A stretch of 64,000 nt of DNA from Ziziphus jujuba (Eukaryota; Streptophyta; Magnoliopsida; Rosales; Rhamnaceae), in NCBI RefSeq assembly GCF_031755915.1, contig NC_083383.1, positions 23,239,001-23,303,000 of the forward strand. Direction: 5' to 3'. Below are positions 36,001 to 48,033 of the stretch, piece by piece. The notes under the pieces were generated by a model that ran no database searches, was not told where the DNA came from, and worked only from the letters and a program-made list of their open reading frames with translations. Made by a program: the position numbers and the translations under genes. Numbering within the stretch: the stretch's first letter is position 1; each line of letters begins with the position of its first letter.

Positions 36001-37569
36001 CTTGGTTTTGAACAAATTAAAGAATTATATGCTTTTTTAGATCATGACTTTGGTGAAATATACAAACTTCGTGAAAAGCATGCTGAGGGAAAGTTTTATA
36101 GATTTGAGGGATTCTTGTTTAGGAAAAATAAACTTTGTGTGCCAAGTTGCTCTTTGCATGATTTGCTTGTCAGAGAATCTCATGGTGGGGACTTAATGGG
36201 ACACTTTGGAATAACTAAAACCTTAGCTGTTCTACAAGAGCATTTTTATTGGCCACATATGAAAAGAGATGTAGAAAGAATTTGTGATAGATGCATTAAA
36301 TGTAAGCAATCTAAATCATGGCTGCAACCACATGGGTTTGTACATGCCAGTTGCTATACCTAACCACCCTTGGATAGACATTTCTATGGACTTTGTTTTA
36401 GGATTGCCTAGAATAAGGAAAGGTAGGGATTCAATTTTTGTGGTTGTGGATAGGTTCTCTAAAATGGCACATTTTATTGCATGTCATAAAACCGATGATG
36501 CATCTCATATTATTGATTTGTTCTTTAAAGAAATTGTTAGGTTGCATGGAATGCCTAGAACAATAGTGTCTAATAAAAATGCAAAATTCTTAAGTTACTT
36601 TTGGAAAACATTGTGGGCTAAGTTGGGTACTAAATTGTTGTTTTCTACTACTTGTCATCCACAAACTGATGGATAAACAGAGGTAGTAAATAGAACTTTG
36701 TCTACTTTGTTGCGTGCATTGATAAGTAAGAATATCAAAACTTGGGAAGAATGTTTACCTCATATTGAATTAGCTTACAATAGATCTATACATTCAGCCA
36801 CTAAATTTTCACCTTTGAAATTGTATATGGTTTTTATCCTTTAACTCTACTGGATTTAACACCTTTACCTTTGAGTGAGCGTGCTAATTTAGATGGGAAA
36901 AAGAAAGCTGATTTTGTTAGGTAACTACATGAGAAGGCTAGAGCTAATATTGAGAGGAGAACTGAACAATACATGAAGCAAGCAAACAAAGGGTGCCAAC
37001 AAGTTGTTTTTGAGCCTGGAGATTGGGTTTGGTTACATTTAAGGAAGGAGAGATTTCCCACACAAAGAAAGTCTAAACTAATGCCACGTGGTGATGGTCC
37101 ATTCCAAGTATTGGAAAGACTTAATGACAATGCCTACAAGTTGGATCTTCTAGGTGAGTATAATGTGAGTGCTACTTTTAATTTCGCTGATTTATTTCCT
37201 TTTTGTGCAGGTGATGATTTGAGGACAAATTGTTTTCGAGAGGAGGGGAATGATGAGGACATGACCAAGAGCACCCCAAGATGGAGTTTAGAGCCACTTC
37301 AAATCTCTGTGGGACCAATAACCAGGGCAAGAGCAAAGAGGTTTAAAGAAACACTGAATAGTTTAATCCAAAAGGTATTTACATCCCAAGGAAGCAAGTT
37401 CATTACTGAATATGAATCAAAATTGGTCCATATTGGAACGGAGGATGCCAACATGAAAGAAAGCCTAACGCATGGAATCCAACAATATGGTGATGTGGCA
37501 CGATTTGATGACATGGATGGTGATGTGGCATCATATGATGACATGACATTTTTGCCACGTGGAGGATGA
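36001..37569 (+). pseudogene. Gypsy integrase with C-terminal tail reading into the 3' LTR
   Basis: The zinc-binding region is present ([20 protein letters not shown], then CDRCIKC near 36290). A frameshift near 36330 follows, then the core: [35 protein letters not shown] and [13 protein letters not shown]. In the last block the second catalytic Asp is Asn. CHPQTDG is followed by a stop in place of Gln, then TEVVNRTL. Another stop is near 36920. The tail runs from FEPGDWVWLHLRKERFP through LMPRGDGPFQVLERLNDNAY, over the purine tract and 319 bases into the LTR, including VGPITRARAKRFKETL. That overlap is characteristic of CRM chromoviruses (inference from family knowledge). No chromodomain is evident. 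Confidence 0.9.
37238..37250 (+). other. Gypsy polypurine tract
   Basis: GAGAGGAGGGGAA lies directly before the 3' LTR and inside the coding frame. Confidence 0.88.
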
Positions 37570-38141
37570 TATGCGCCTACATGGCATTGGCTGAATTTTA
37601 TAATTAGGAAATATTAGTTTTTATTTTATGTCTTGATTGGATTTTGGTATGTTGCCTGTTTTATTTTTTGAATTTAGTTTTATTAGGTTTTTAAATTACT
37701 TTCCTATTCTTATTAGGAAACTGGGAGATAAATTAGGTTTCCTAAACCTAACCACATTAGGTTTCCTAAACCTATCAAAATTAGGTCTCCTAATCATTCC
37801 TTAATTATTTTTAGCAAATTTAGGAAAGCTTTGTAATTTATTTTGCCTATTTAAAGGCACACAAGTCATGAATAAAAGGGAGATTACAATTTTGATTCAA
37901 AGTGAGAGTGATTCTCTTAGTTCTCTAAGAACTATATCGAACTTTTCAAGCTTTGCTTGTGGAGTTCAAATTTGACTTATCAATAGGTTATTCTGCACCC
38001 TATTGTGGTGTTTTCACCATACCAAGGTTCTTACCTCTAATAGGGGTAACGAGTCGAGGTCTTCCATTGATAACTTTAATTAGACGGTCTAAATCAATCT
38101 TTGTTACAGATTTAGAAGCAGGTCATCCTAGGTTCATATCA
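37251..38141 (+). repeat. Gypsy 3' LTR
   Basis: Starts TGATGAGGACATGACC and ends GGTTCATATCA. Two of the three ACGT motifs of the 5' LTR read TGATGTGGCA here (CpG to TpG), while GCCACGTGG near 37554 is kept. The minisatellite has about three units. Confidence 0.93.
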
Positions 38142-38368
38142 CTTCACATGACTGTGAATCCAGTTTTTCACAAGAGAACCAAACACATTGCCATTGACTA
38201 TCATTTTGTGAGGGAAAAAGTAGCTGATGGCACCTTAGTTACAAAGCATATTCTTTCTTCACAATAGGTGGCTGATCTTTTCATTAAGGCTTTGTCTCGG
38301 CAACTCTTTTGCTTTTTTTGGTTGAAGTTGGGAGTTCATCCCATTTCACTCTCAAACTTAAGGGAGCC
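38142..38368 (+). pseudogene. Copia RNase H, last part, and polypurine tract
   Basis: Resumes after the gypsy insertion with [37 protein letters not shown], a stop, and VADLFIKALSRQLF. The purine tract aagggagcc (38360-38368) abuts the 3' LTR. Confidence 0.9.
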
Positions 38369-38592
38369 TAATATAATATATGGACCAACTGGACAACCAC
38401 CTCAACACTTGAACCAAGCGGTCAAATGAATATGAAAGAGATTTTATTCTACAAGGATTGACCAGTTGTAAATCTATCTCCAAGGGTTTATATCATGATA
38501 GACTTGTAGGTAGTAGATAAGGATTGTTTTATTTTATTTTATTTTCACTTTATTTGCAATGTTGCATATCGGTAAATATAAATATATATATC

Positions 38593-38635
<43 letters not shown>

Positions 38636-38792
38636 ATCACCGCTTGTGAGTGTAAGAGTGAAAATAATGTGTATGCGGAGTATATCAAAAGAAAGTTTTT
38701 TGCAAAATATTTTCTTCATCTCTGTTTTGTTTCATAAGAACAGAGGAAGTTTTGTTATTTCATAAAATAATTTCTTACTTTGTCTTTCATCA
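38369..38792 (+). repeat. Copia 3' LTR
   Basis: Starts TAATATAATATATGGACC (TG mutated to TA) and ends GTCTTTCATCA. It contains an expanded (TA)n(TG)n run at 38582-38635 that is much shorter in the 5' LTR. Confidence 0.93.
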
Positions 38793-38797
38793 CATTT

Positions 38798-39813
38798 GAG
38801 TTCATGCTTTATATGAAATTCATAAATTTTCTTTAGCCATTCTTTGAGATTTAACATGGAAGATGTTTGAAGTGTATAGAATCAACACAAATAATAAATA
38901 AAACTTAAATCCCAATCATCAAATATAACACAAATCAACTTAAAGATCAAGAAGAGATTTTAGCGGCCACAAAAACAAATGGAATCAAGTTTCGAAATAC
39001 CACTCATACATTTCAAGTGTAGTTTGAAAGATGTAAGGAATCAACAAGTTTTGAAATATGGTGGGGGTCATATTCGACTAAGAAAGGGAAGAAGGAAGAG
39101 ATGAGTTTTGTTAACTAGAGAGATAGAAGGAGAAGAAAATTTTTTAAAGAGAGAGGGAGCTAAGGAGAAGGAAGGCTCGGCTTGGAGTTGCAAGAGGAAG
39201 AGAAATGAAATAAATTAATAATAAAGTCATTTGTATTGGCAAGAGAAAGGCAATTTGGTATATTCCAAGCTTATGTAAATGAACGGTCTAATCTACCCTC
39301 TAAATTTTTCCAAAATTGTAGTTAAGCCACCCTCTCCCTCAAGACCAAAAGTCAACAAGTCTTCCCAAAAACCAATAATTTAAATTAAAATAATTTTCCA
39401 ATTCGATCAATTCAACAAAACAATATTAAGAAGAAATTAGGCACAAGAAAATTTAAAAAACTTTATCAATTGAAAAGGTTTCCTTACTCTTAAGAAACAA
39501 TTTAATATAAAACTCATATAAGAAATTATTAATAAGAAATGAATTTCAAAAATTTTTAAACTACAAAGTTTCTTAAATCCTAAGAAAACATTCGTATTCG
39601 AACTTCACATTCTCAAAGGATCAAGAAATGCACAAAATTAACTTAGCAAGAAAAAGAAGAGAAAAAAATCAAACACCGTGCAAGCAGAATGATAAAGAAA
39701 ATTTACACCACTTTTACCGACAGTCCATAGAAAAAATTAAGATTTCAATCCAAGCACCATAAGAATTTATTGTTGTTTAAGAAAAAAGAAGTTAAAATTT
39801 TTGGGATGTTACA
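38798..39813 (-). repeat. Probable decayed long gypsy LTR, part 2
   Basis: Continuation of 16790-20566 beyond the copia target duplication. It ends in GGGATGTTACA (minus strand TGTAACATCCC). A purine-rich patch (gagagagatagaaggagaag, then gagagagggagctaaggaga; 39116-39170) sits about 650-700 bases from that end, the same relative place as the purine tracts of the other long LTRs. Confidence 0.45.
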
Positions 39814-40539
39814 GAATGTCTTGATGAAAATGTCTCAAAGTTCTTTTTTAGGAAAAAATTTGTCAAAAAATGAAAAACAATTTGATAAATATAATTGAAA
39901 ATGTTCTGTAGCTCTTTATGGAAGCACTTTTGGGTCAAAGGCAATATTGCAAGTCAAGTAGACAAGTAGTGTTATTAAAAAGGGTCATTTGCACTGGTGG
40001 TCCCTTATCTTTAGAGTGTTTGCACTTCACCTTAATAATTTTTATTTATTTTATTTTATTTATTTATTTTTGCATTTTTATCTTGTAAGTTCGGTTTCTT
40101 TTGTACCGTTAGTCTTTTGCTCATTTTCCATCTTAAATTCTGTTAAGTAGAAGGAACTAAAATACAAATTTGACATATTTATGGAATTTCACGAGTAAAG
40201 AATATTTTTTTGAAGATAAAATATCTTCAAATTAATAATTATTTAAAAAATATTTTAATTTTTTTTTACGAAATTGAAAAAATTAATAAAAAATTTTAAG
40301 AAATGATGAAAGATTTTTTTCCCCAAAAATAATGTAAAATTTTAAAAACTGTCTCCTGAGATTCTAAAAGTTATATTTGTCGTACAGAACCATGTTTACA
40401 AAAATTGAACGAAATATTAAAATTTAAAATTTATTTAAGAGAATATAAATTAAATCACTAGATATAAAAAATACTACAATTTTTTGTTGTAATAAAAAAA
40501 AAATTACATTAGTTATTATTTATTTTTATTTTTTACATA
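39814..40539. other. AT-rich DNA, no gene seen
   Basis: Contains a ttatttattttatttattt run (40040-40070) and a stretch near 39985-40160 resembling a degraded MITE half (ggtcatttgcactggtgg, ttctgttaagtag). No coding region. Confidence 0.5.
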
Positions 40540-41725
40540 GGGGTTTCAAATTCTTGAAAAATGTAACAAAGCTCTCAAACTCAATAAAGCTTTTTATGGA
40601 TTAAAACAAGCTCCATGAGTCTTGAAATAACATAATTGACATATATTTCATTGATTAAGCATTCTGGAGTAAAAGTAAATCGATAATGTATATAAAAACT
40701 TAAAGTAAAGATACTTTCATTATCTTGTATTTGAATGATCTAATCTATAAAAGAAATAATGAGAAGATAATGGAACAGTTCAAACAATATGTGATGAAGA
40801 CATTTGAATAGATAAATATGGGTCCAATGCGTTACTTCCTTAACATTGAAGTAAGCCAACAAAAAGAAGAGATTTTCATTTTTCAAAATAAGTACACCAA
40901 AACAGTGTTGGAAATGTTCAGGATGCACAATGCTAAGTCAGTATCTACAAAACTTGTGACACATGGAAAAATTGAAGAAAGAAGATGGATCCGAAAAGGC
41001 AAATAACATACTTTATAAAAGTCTAATTAGAAGTTTACTATATTTCACTATGACTCAACTAGAAATCATGCATGATATAAGTCTATTTTCAAGGTTCATG
41101 TAGAATCCAATTCGAATATAATATAGTGCAGCAAAGAGTGTATTTAGGTATCTACAAGGAACAAAAAATTACGGAATCCAGTACACTTCATATGCAAAAT
41201 TGTAGATTATTTGGCTACACCAATAGTGACTAGGTTGGATTAGTGGATCACAAGAATAACACAGTTGAGTATGTATTCACATTAGTCTCTAGAATTTCTC
41301 ATGGGCATTGGAAAAAAAGAAAGTGCAACACAATCGTCTGCATAGATCGAATACATTAGAATTGCAATAACAACAAGTCAAGTGATTTGACATTGAAAAA
41401 GAATTTTTAAAGACATGGGTGTACCCCAAAATTGGGTGACAAAGATCTTTCGTGGTAGAAAATCATCAATTGTTATAGTAAAAAATTCCCATATTTCACC
41501 AAAAAAAAAAAAAAAAAAAAAGACAAATCAAAATCGAATATCATTTCCTATAAAGTAGCGTGGATAATCAAGAGATTATGTTGATGTACTGCAAGACTGA
41601 AAAAAAACTGGTAGAGATTTTTACTAAATCACTTCATAAGACACAATTTGAATTACTTTAAAAAATGATTAGAGTTTTAGAAATACGTAGTAAGACAAGT
41701 GTTGAAGTAGTGCTGCAAGCATTCT
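40540..41725 (+). pseudogene. Decayed Ty1/copia RT-RNase H relic
   Basis: Fragments in changing frames follow copia pol order. KAFYGLKQAP is near 40585, MGPMRYFLNIEVSQQKEEIF at 40818, and an RNase H remnant (GYTNSD..GLVDHKNNT) near 41210. Next come FLKDMGVP near 41410 and IKIEYHF near 41530. A terminal YCKTEKKLVEIFTKSLHKTQ and FELL near 41590-41650 correspond to the end of pol. No LTRs or target duplication were found. It is a different, older copia lineage from 20567-38792. Confidence 0.8.
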
Positions 41726-41860
41726 AGAAACTTCAAACATGATCTTGAATCTTCAGAAAAGGAGCTTAGTGATCTAATTAGTTTAGCTATCACATTAAAT
41801 GGCAACAGGTGTCTTTCTTTAATTGAACCTTTTAATTAGTTAATCGGATTTAAATATACG

Positions 41861-42847
41861 TGATACGAATCTTGGACGACCTACTCCTAAACCCGTATTA
41901 TATTAGCACGGATCTAATTATGTTCAAGTTCTAATGGTCACCTTGATCCCTAATCAACCTGTGATTAGAAACCTTGGTATATAATGAAGACACCACAATA
42001 GGTGATGGAAGGCCTATTGATAAGTCAAACTAAAACACTCATTTACTAATGGTGTTTTAGGTGTTCAAAAGAACAAAGAGAATTCAATCTCATAAATAAT
42101 TTTCTGTATAAAATTCAAGCTTTATTTCTCATTAAAAATAAGCCTTTAAATAGGCTTTGAATGAACAAAATAAAATCCTAAAAGGATTAGGAAATTTCGG
42201 CCAACATAAAATCAAATTAGGAAATTGCCTAATTTCACACCCTTTTCTAATCTAATTTGGATTAATTAATTTACAATGAAAATAATTAAATAATAACTTT
42301 CCTAAACTTATTTTTCCAGCAAATAAATAAATAAAAAAACCAAAAGTAAATGTAATTTCCTAAAACAAAAAGTAGAAATCAAATTAGGAAACTAAAATAC
42401 TATCTTTTTGACTAAGTTGACTATGATCAATCTTTGACCAATTTAAGCTCCAAATCAGCTTCCATGAGCCTTTTAGGATGCCAAATAGACTTATCATGGA
42501 GTTCCACAAGTTTCCCTTGCTTGGAAGAAAGAGAAAAAGCCAACTCAGCAAAATACAGTAAAGCCAGCAAGCAATACAGTAATTTTCGGCCAAATTTTGA
42601 AGCTGTCCGTACAAGTCCGTACAAGTTGCAAAATATTTTGAAGCTGTCCGTACAAGTCCGTACAAGTCCGTCTTGGATCTTCGAGTATGGACAAGTGCCC
42701 TTGAGAATGAATTACCCCCTGGATAAAGGCAAAATTTTTTTCCCTAAACCTCTTAGCTTGAGCCTTAGTGAATGGCCCAGTCTTCATCCGTATCGGGTTA
42801 GTACTCCAGGGGTTGTTGGTCGTGCGAACTCGGGCGGAATCACATCA
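41861..42847 (-). repeat. Solo LTR of the gag-only family
   Basis: Starts TGATACGAATCTTGG and ends GGAATCACATCA on the + strand, flanked by a perfect ATACG duplication (41856-41860 and 42848-42852). It aligns with the LTRs at 29051, 33836, 48034 and 53200. A local duplication of gctgtccgtacaagtccgta lies at about 42601-42670. Confidence 0.92.
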
Positions 42848-43932
42848 ATACGTCTTCATGCATGTTGATCCGTTGTAATGACTCACCTCTAATTCATCCT
42901 ATATAAATGAAATCTTCACCCATTTTGTAAATCAAGCCAGAATTAAAGAAAATTGCCTGTAGTAAGATGCCGAGAGTTCACTATTTGAGAATAATTCAAC
43001 ATAAAGATTTTCTTGCAATTTCCTGAAATAATTTCTTTTCAATTTCTAACGAAAGTTTAAAGTGATCAATAAAGTTATGATTTCAGATCCTAAATTTGAT
43101 CAAGAAATTCAGTTGAACAAATGAATTTAACGGAGAATATCAAGCAAACAACAGAGAATCACTAAGTATTTAGGAAGCAAGAAATTTTAAGGAAATAAAT
43201 AAAAAATTAATAACTAAAAAAAAAAAATCTTAGAGAAAGAAATATGCAAATTGTTAGGACTCATCTGGGATCTCTTTTTGAAACCCTAGGTAAGCCTTGA
43301 TCATAACTGAAATGCTACCGGACCGTTCTACGGAAAATTTGACAGCATCTTTACTAAAGGTAGAGCATATTCTAAAAATTTTCTGCATGAAAACACACTT
43401 CTATACAGTACTCCCTTATTCCTCCCATCTTACTACAAATAATTCCACAAATTTTCAAGACTTCCATAATAAAAATACCAATATATAGATAGAATGAATA
43501 ACTTAATAAAATATAAGTACCTTTTTATTTCACGTCCGTCCACACTACCCACTTAGTGCTGTACTATATTTCAATATCGTTTTACAACATACTAATACAT
43601 TATACAGATAGGGGGTTAATAAAAAAATAACAGTAATAGTGATATTAATAATAATAATAACACAACTTATCCGAAGGCTACCACACTTGCCCGAAGGCTT
43701 TCACACTTTTCCGAAGGCTTTTGTATTATACTAATAATAATAATAATAATAATACTAAATGATAATAATACCAATAAAAATAATAATAATAATAATAGTA
43801 ATGATAATAATAATGAATAAACAATAATAATAACATTAATAACAATATTAACAACAATAATAAAAATCACAAAATACCAATAATAAAAATAGTGACGACA
43901 ATAATAATAATGATAATGATAATAATAATAGA

Positions 43933-43964
<32 letters not shown>

Positions 43965-44343
43965 AATAACAATAAAGGCAAATAAAAGTAATATTTGAAC
44001 ATCAAGTCTAAATAGATAAGATAATATAAGAAAAATAAAATTTTAAGAATTCATAAATATGGTATGATATATACACACTCGTATAAGAGGTGTACGATAC
44101 CATATAACATGGTACGCGATCTATGATTTCAGCTGTTGCCAGAACTCTACTACAAATATAGACCGGGGATGTTTGCCCATATTGGCCGTCCAATCCTCTA
44201 GACTTGTAGGCAACATAGTTACGAGGCTAGCTTTGCATGGACCATATTGGATCGTCACCCCATATGGTGTAGTACATACAAATATAATATAATATAACAT
44301 GCATATATATATATATATATAAGGATACTGGATGCACCATACT

Positions 44344-44840
44344 ATATACTAGTTATGCCAGACAATATCCGATGTCTCGAGTACTACTTGACTGGAGGTT
44401 AAAAAGAAAACCTGTAATCGGTCACCTTGGCATCCCAACAGGGCCGATGCTTACACCAATCATCTTGATCATGGACGAGGGTGGCTGATGCTCACTCTAC
44501 ATTATACCTACCAATCCTCAGTTCCATAGCTCCTATAGGACAACCCTATATACTTACGTGCTAACAACAGATATAATACAGAACATCAATACATATATAC
44601 TAGTGGTGCCAACGGTACCCAACCTCCCAAATACCACTTTGACGGGGAGGTTAAAGAGAGAACTTGTATACGGTCGCCTTGGCATCCCAACGACACTGAT
44701 GCTATCACCAGTCATCCTGACCATGGAGGAGGGTGATTGATGCTCACTCTGCATTATACTTGCATACCCTCAGGTCCATGGCTCCCACAAGAAGACCCTA
44801 TAAACTTGCGTACTAATCATAATCATATATACAGTACAGA
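44344..44840. repeat. About 245-bp tandem repeat inside the LTR (2 copies)
   Basis: Two diverged units each contain a TATACTAG..(T/G)GCCA start, GGAGGTTAAA, CGCCTTGGCATCCCAACG-like text, then GCTCACTCT and a GCTCC(T/C)A..A end. The same pair occurs in the right LTR (about 47205-47695). The solo LTR at 1641-4576 has a single homologous block in reverse orientation near 3486-3780. Confidence 0.75.
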
Positions 44841-45030
44841 GCACCAATACTGTGTGATGCATATAAAATCATAAAATTATAATTTTTTTAAATATCGAAA
44901 TCTCATAAATGCCATTGGATTTAGTATATCTAATCAAACCCATAAAATCCATACTTTCATTAATTTAACAATCCTAAAAAGTAAATTTTAAGGTGGATCA
45001 CTCACATATATATAAATATATACATATGTA

Positions 45031-45067
<37 letters not shown>

Positions 45068-45710
45068 CTACACAAGTATATATGTATATGCATATACAAT
45101 TATATTCAATATATACATATATGTATATAAAAATATATATATATATATATTTATATACTCACACACGCTTGTTCATATACATTTACAAACATGAACATAC
45201 AAATGTGTACATAAGCATGTATATACACAATCTAACTTTATTTTTCAATTTTTCACACTTAATATAATAATTTATTCAAAAATGGCATCTTTTTAAATAT
45301 ACCACCATAATTCACAAATAAGGTAGCAATGGAAAGTTAAGAGGACAAAGAACATGAAACTAACCTCCATTGGCCTAAATTTTGCTGCAGTGGTCGGAAA
45401 GCAGCCGGAAAGTTTCAGCCAAACTTCCCTTCTATGTATCTCACAATCCATTTAGAATTTGGGCGAATGGAGGCTATTTTTGAGATCAAGTGATTCAAAA
45501 TAGGGGGAAAGGATTGATTACACAGTTAATGGCCATCGGAAAGCCGGCCAACCGGAGAAATACTAGCCATCGACTTTGGGCTTCGATCTCGATGCGTTCG
45601 CTGATCAACCATCTAGCGATTCAATGGCCAGGATTGCCTTGTCGTGGGCCACCACGCTGTCTGATGCATGTGGCCATTCGGCAGCTGGAAATGGTCCAAT
45701 TAAGGGGGAC

Positions 45711-45735
45711 CTGAGAGGGAGAGGGAGAGAGGAGA

Positions 45736-45793
<58 letters not shown>

Positions 45794-45945
45794 GAAGAGA
45801 GAGAAAAAAAGAGAGAGGAAGAAGAAAAAGAAGAAGAAGACGAAGAAGAAGGACGTGGGAGGTGGCAGGTATTTTCCCCATGTGGGGGAAGAGAAAAAAG
45901 GAAAAGGAAAAGGAAAAGGAAAAAAAATAAAAAATAAAAAAATAA
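45711..45945. repeat. GA/GAA/GGAAAA purine tract in the LTR
   Basis: A nearly pure purine stretch on the + strand about 550-750 bases from the LTR start (minus orientation). Equivalent tracts are at 2137-2184 and 58320-58437. ORFs across it (Arg/Glu/Lys-rich) are low-complexity translations. Confidence 0.85.
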
Positions 45946-46459
45946 TAATATAATAAAAAAATAATTTTTATTGGTGATGACACTTGGCACTTTATAAACG
46001 TGACATGTGGTGCATCCCAACTGGTGACACATGGCACAAATCAAAGACTTCTTTGAATACTCTACTACCCGATAAAATCAATCACTTAAAAAATAGATAT
46101 AATTTTACAGATCTGCAATTTTTCAACCGTAAATCCAAATTAAGCGTGCTGCTAGTCTATGGACCTGTATCAACGAGCACTTTCATATAACATATGGGTT
46201 AACACCAAACCTATGTAAATAAAAAGTTAACTCCGGACTCGTTGATCAGTCTGGATTGCATTCTTTTTACCATAACTATTACTGTTAGCTCTGATTTTAG
46301 CATACTACTAGTCTACGAACTCGTGTTAATGAGTACTTTGCCACAATACCTCGATCTACACAAAATTCCATCCACAATAAACGTCAACTATAGGATTCAC
46401 TTGGTCAACCTTGGTCAAAAATTCAAATTCGAGGTATTTTCTCGGGCAGGGTTGTTATA

Positions 46460-46675
46460 ATCTACCGCCTTATAAAAATTTCCTTCTCAAAATTTAATAG
46501 ATCCAGCTTAGGGGCAAAGTCAATAAGGACTTGCAACCTTTACTTGGACCTTTTAGTAATGTTACACCCTGACCGACCATAACTACATGGTGATGACTAA
46601 TCACTCGGGGTACACCACTACACAATATCCCGAAAACTTCCAAGGGTAACGGAATCTAGAACTCTGATACCACTC
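46460..46675 (-). other. 216-bp interior of the long-LTR element with primer site
   Basis: The only non-LTR sequence of the element. At its right end the minus strand reads TGGTATCAGAGT (46661-46672), three bases from the LTR, an 11 of 12 match to the initiator Met primer site. At its left end AAGGCGGTAGA on the minus strand may be the remnant of the purine tract. No ORF. Confidence 0.8.
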
Positions 46676-48033
46676 TATCAGAACCCATCTGGGATCCCTT
46701 CTTGGAACCCTAGATAAGCCTTGATCCCAAGGAAAATCCTACTGGACTGTCCTACCGAAAATCCGGTAGCATCTCCCCTAAGATTAGAGCATGCCTTAAA
46801 GATTTCATGCGCAAAAACACTTCTATACAATACCCCCTTATTTATCCCATCTTTCTACAAATAATTACACAAATTTTCAGGACTTTCATAATAAAAATAC
46901 AAATATATAGATAGGAGGAATAACTTAATAAAATATAAAAACATTTTTATTTCATGTCCGCCAAATAACATGCTATGCGATCCATGATTCCAGTTATTGT
47001 TGATACTCTGCTACAAATATAGACTGAGGATGGTTGCTCATATTGGCCATTCGATCCCTTGGATTTGTAGGCAATATAGTTATGAGACTAGCTTTTCATA
47101 GACCATATCTGATTGTCGCCCTTGTATGGTGTAGTACATACAAATATAATATAATATAACATATATATATATATATATGTAGATATTTAATGTACTATAC
47201 TATATACCAGTGGTGCCAAACAGTATCCAGTATCATGAGTACTACTTGATGGGGAGGTTAAAGAGAGAACCTACAATAAGTCACCTTGGTGTCCCAATAG
47301 TAGCAATGCTAATAACAGTCATCCTAACCATGGAAGGGGGTGGCTAATGCTCACTTTGTAGTATACTTGCCTACCCTATACCCTCAGGTCCATAGCTTCC
47401 ATAGCACAATCCTATATACTTGCATGCTAACAACATATATAATACAGAACACAAATACATATGTACCAGTAGTCCCAAGTACCACTCTGACGGGGATGTT
47501 AAGAGAAAACCTGCATCCGATCGCCTTGGCGTCCCAATGGCCCGGATGCTATCAACAATCATTCTGGCCATGAAGAACGTGGCTGATACTCACTTCGTGT
47601 TATACCTGCCTACCCTCAGGTCCATGGCTCCCACAGGAAGACCCTATAAACTTGCGCACTAATCACAATCGCATATATAGTACAGAACACCAGTATTGTT
47701 TGGAGCATTCAAAATCATAAAATCATAATTTTTTAAATATCGAAATCTCAGAAATACCACTGGATTTAGTACATTTGCTCAAACCCATAAAGTCCATACT
47801 TTCTTTAAGCCATCAACATAAATTCATTGATTTATATACATCAATTTCTACCATAGTGGAACAAAACCCATAGACTTTTAAATTCATAAATACACATTTT
47901 TGAGCTCAATAATTTAATATCAATATTCTAATAAATTTCCTTGAAATTTATTTAAACAAAACATTATTTAAAATCACATAAAAATTTATACATATTTAAA
48001 TCATAAAATAACATTTTTAATTTACATAATAAT

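Larger units (their letters stand above)
25045..38141 (+). mobile_element. Ty3/gypsy chromovirus-like retrotransposon, itself interrupted
   Basis: LTRs at 25045-25983 and 37251-38141 start TGATGAG and end TTC(G/A)TATCA. The target duplication CTTCA (25040-25044 and 38142-38146) is perfect and lies in copia RNase H. Primer site TGGTATCAGAGC follows the left LTR by three bases, and a GAGAGGAGGGGAA purine tract abuts the right LTR. Internal order is gag, CCHC, protease, RT, RNase H, integrase, the gypsy order. The integrase frame reads through the purine tract into the 3' LTR, as in CRM-type chromoviruses. It is dead (stops, frameshifts, two damaged active sites) and is split by a gag-only element at 29051-34977. 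Confidence 0.95.
20567..38792 (+). mobile_element. Ty1/copia retrotransposon, nested host of a gypsy element
   Basis: Two similar LTRs (20567-20976 and 38369-38792) bound the element, with a perfect 5-bp target duplication CATTT (20562-20566 and 38793-38797). A primer site TGGTATCAGAGC abuts the left LTR, and a purine tract aagggag precedes the right one. Coding order gag, protease, integrase, reverse transcriptase, RNase H is that of copia. It is dead, with many stops and a damaged protease. A complete gypsy element sits in its RNase H codons (25045-38141). The copia itself is therefore about 5.1 kb. Confidence 0.95.
43252..46459 (-). repeat. 3' (left) LTR of the long-LTR element
   Basis: Aligns with 46676-48033, 54340-55293 and 58186-59022 in order: a CATCTGGGATC start, the tatagac..ttggccgtc region, and the catcccaactggtgacaca region near the end. 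The right terminus reads TGTTATA, a mutated TGTTACA. It includes a long ATT/AAT microsatellite area (about 43620-43970), a two-unit tandem repeat (44344-44840) and a purine tract (45711-45850). Confidence 0.88.

Noticed and set aside
43667..44005. 112-codon hydrophobic minus-strand ORF that could look like a membrane protein
   Set aside because: Leu/Ile/Tyr repeats from an ATT/AATA microsatellite in an LTR.
45576..46044. ORFs of 114-138 codons with Arg/Glu/Lys or Ser/Leu/Phe runs
   Set aside because: Translations of a GA/GAA purine tract inside an LTR in both directions. Low complexity only.
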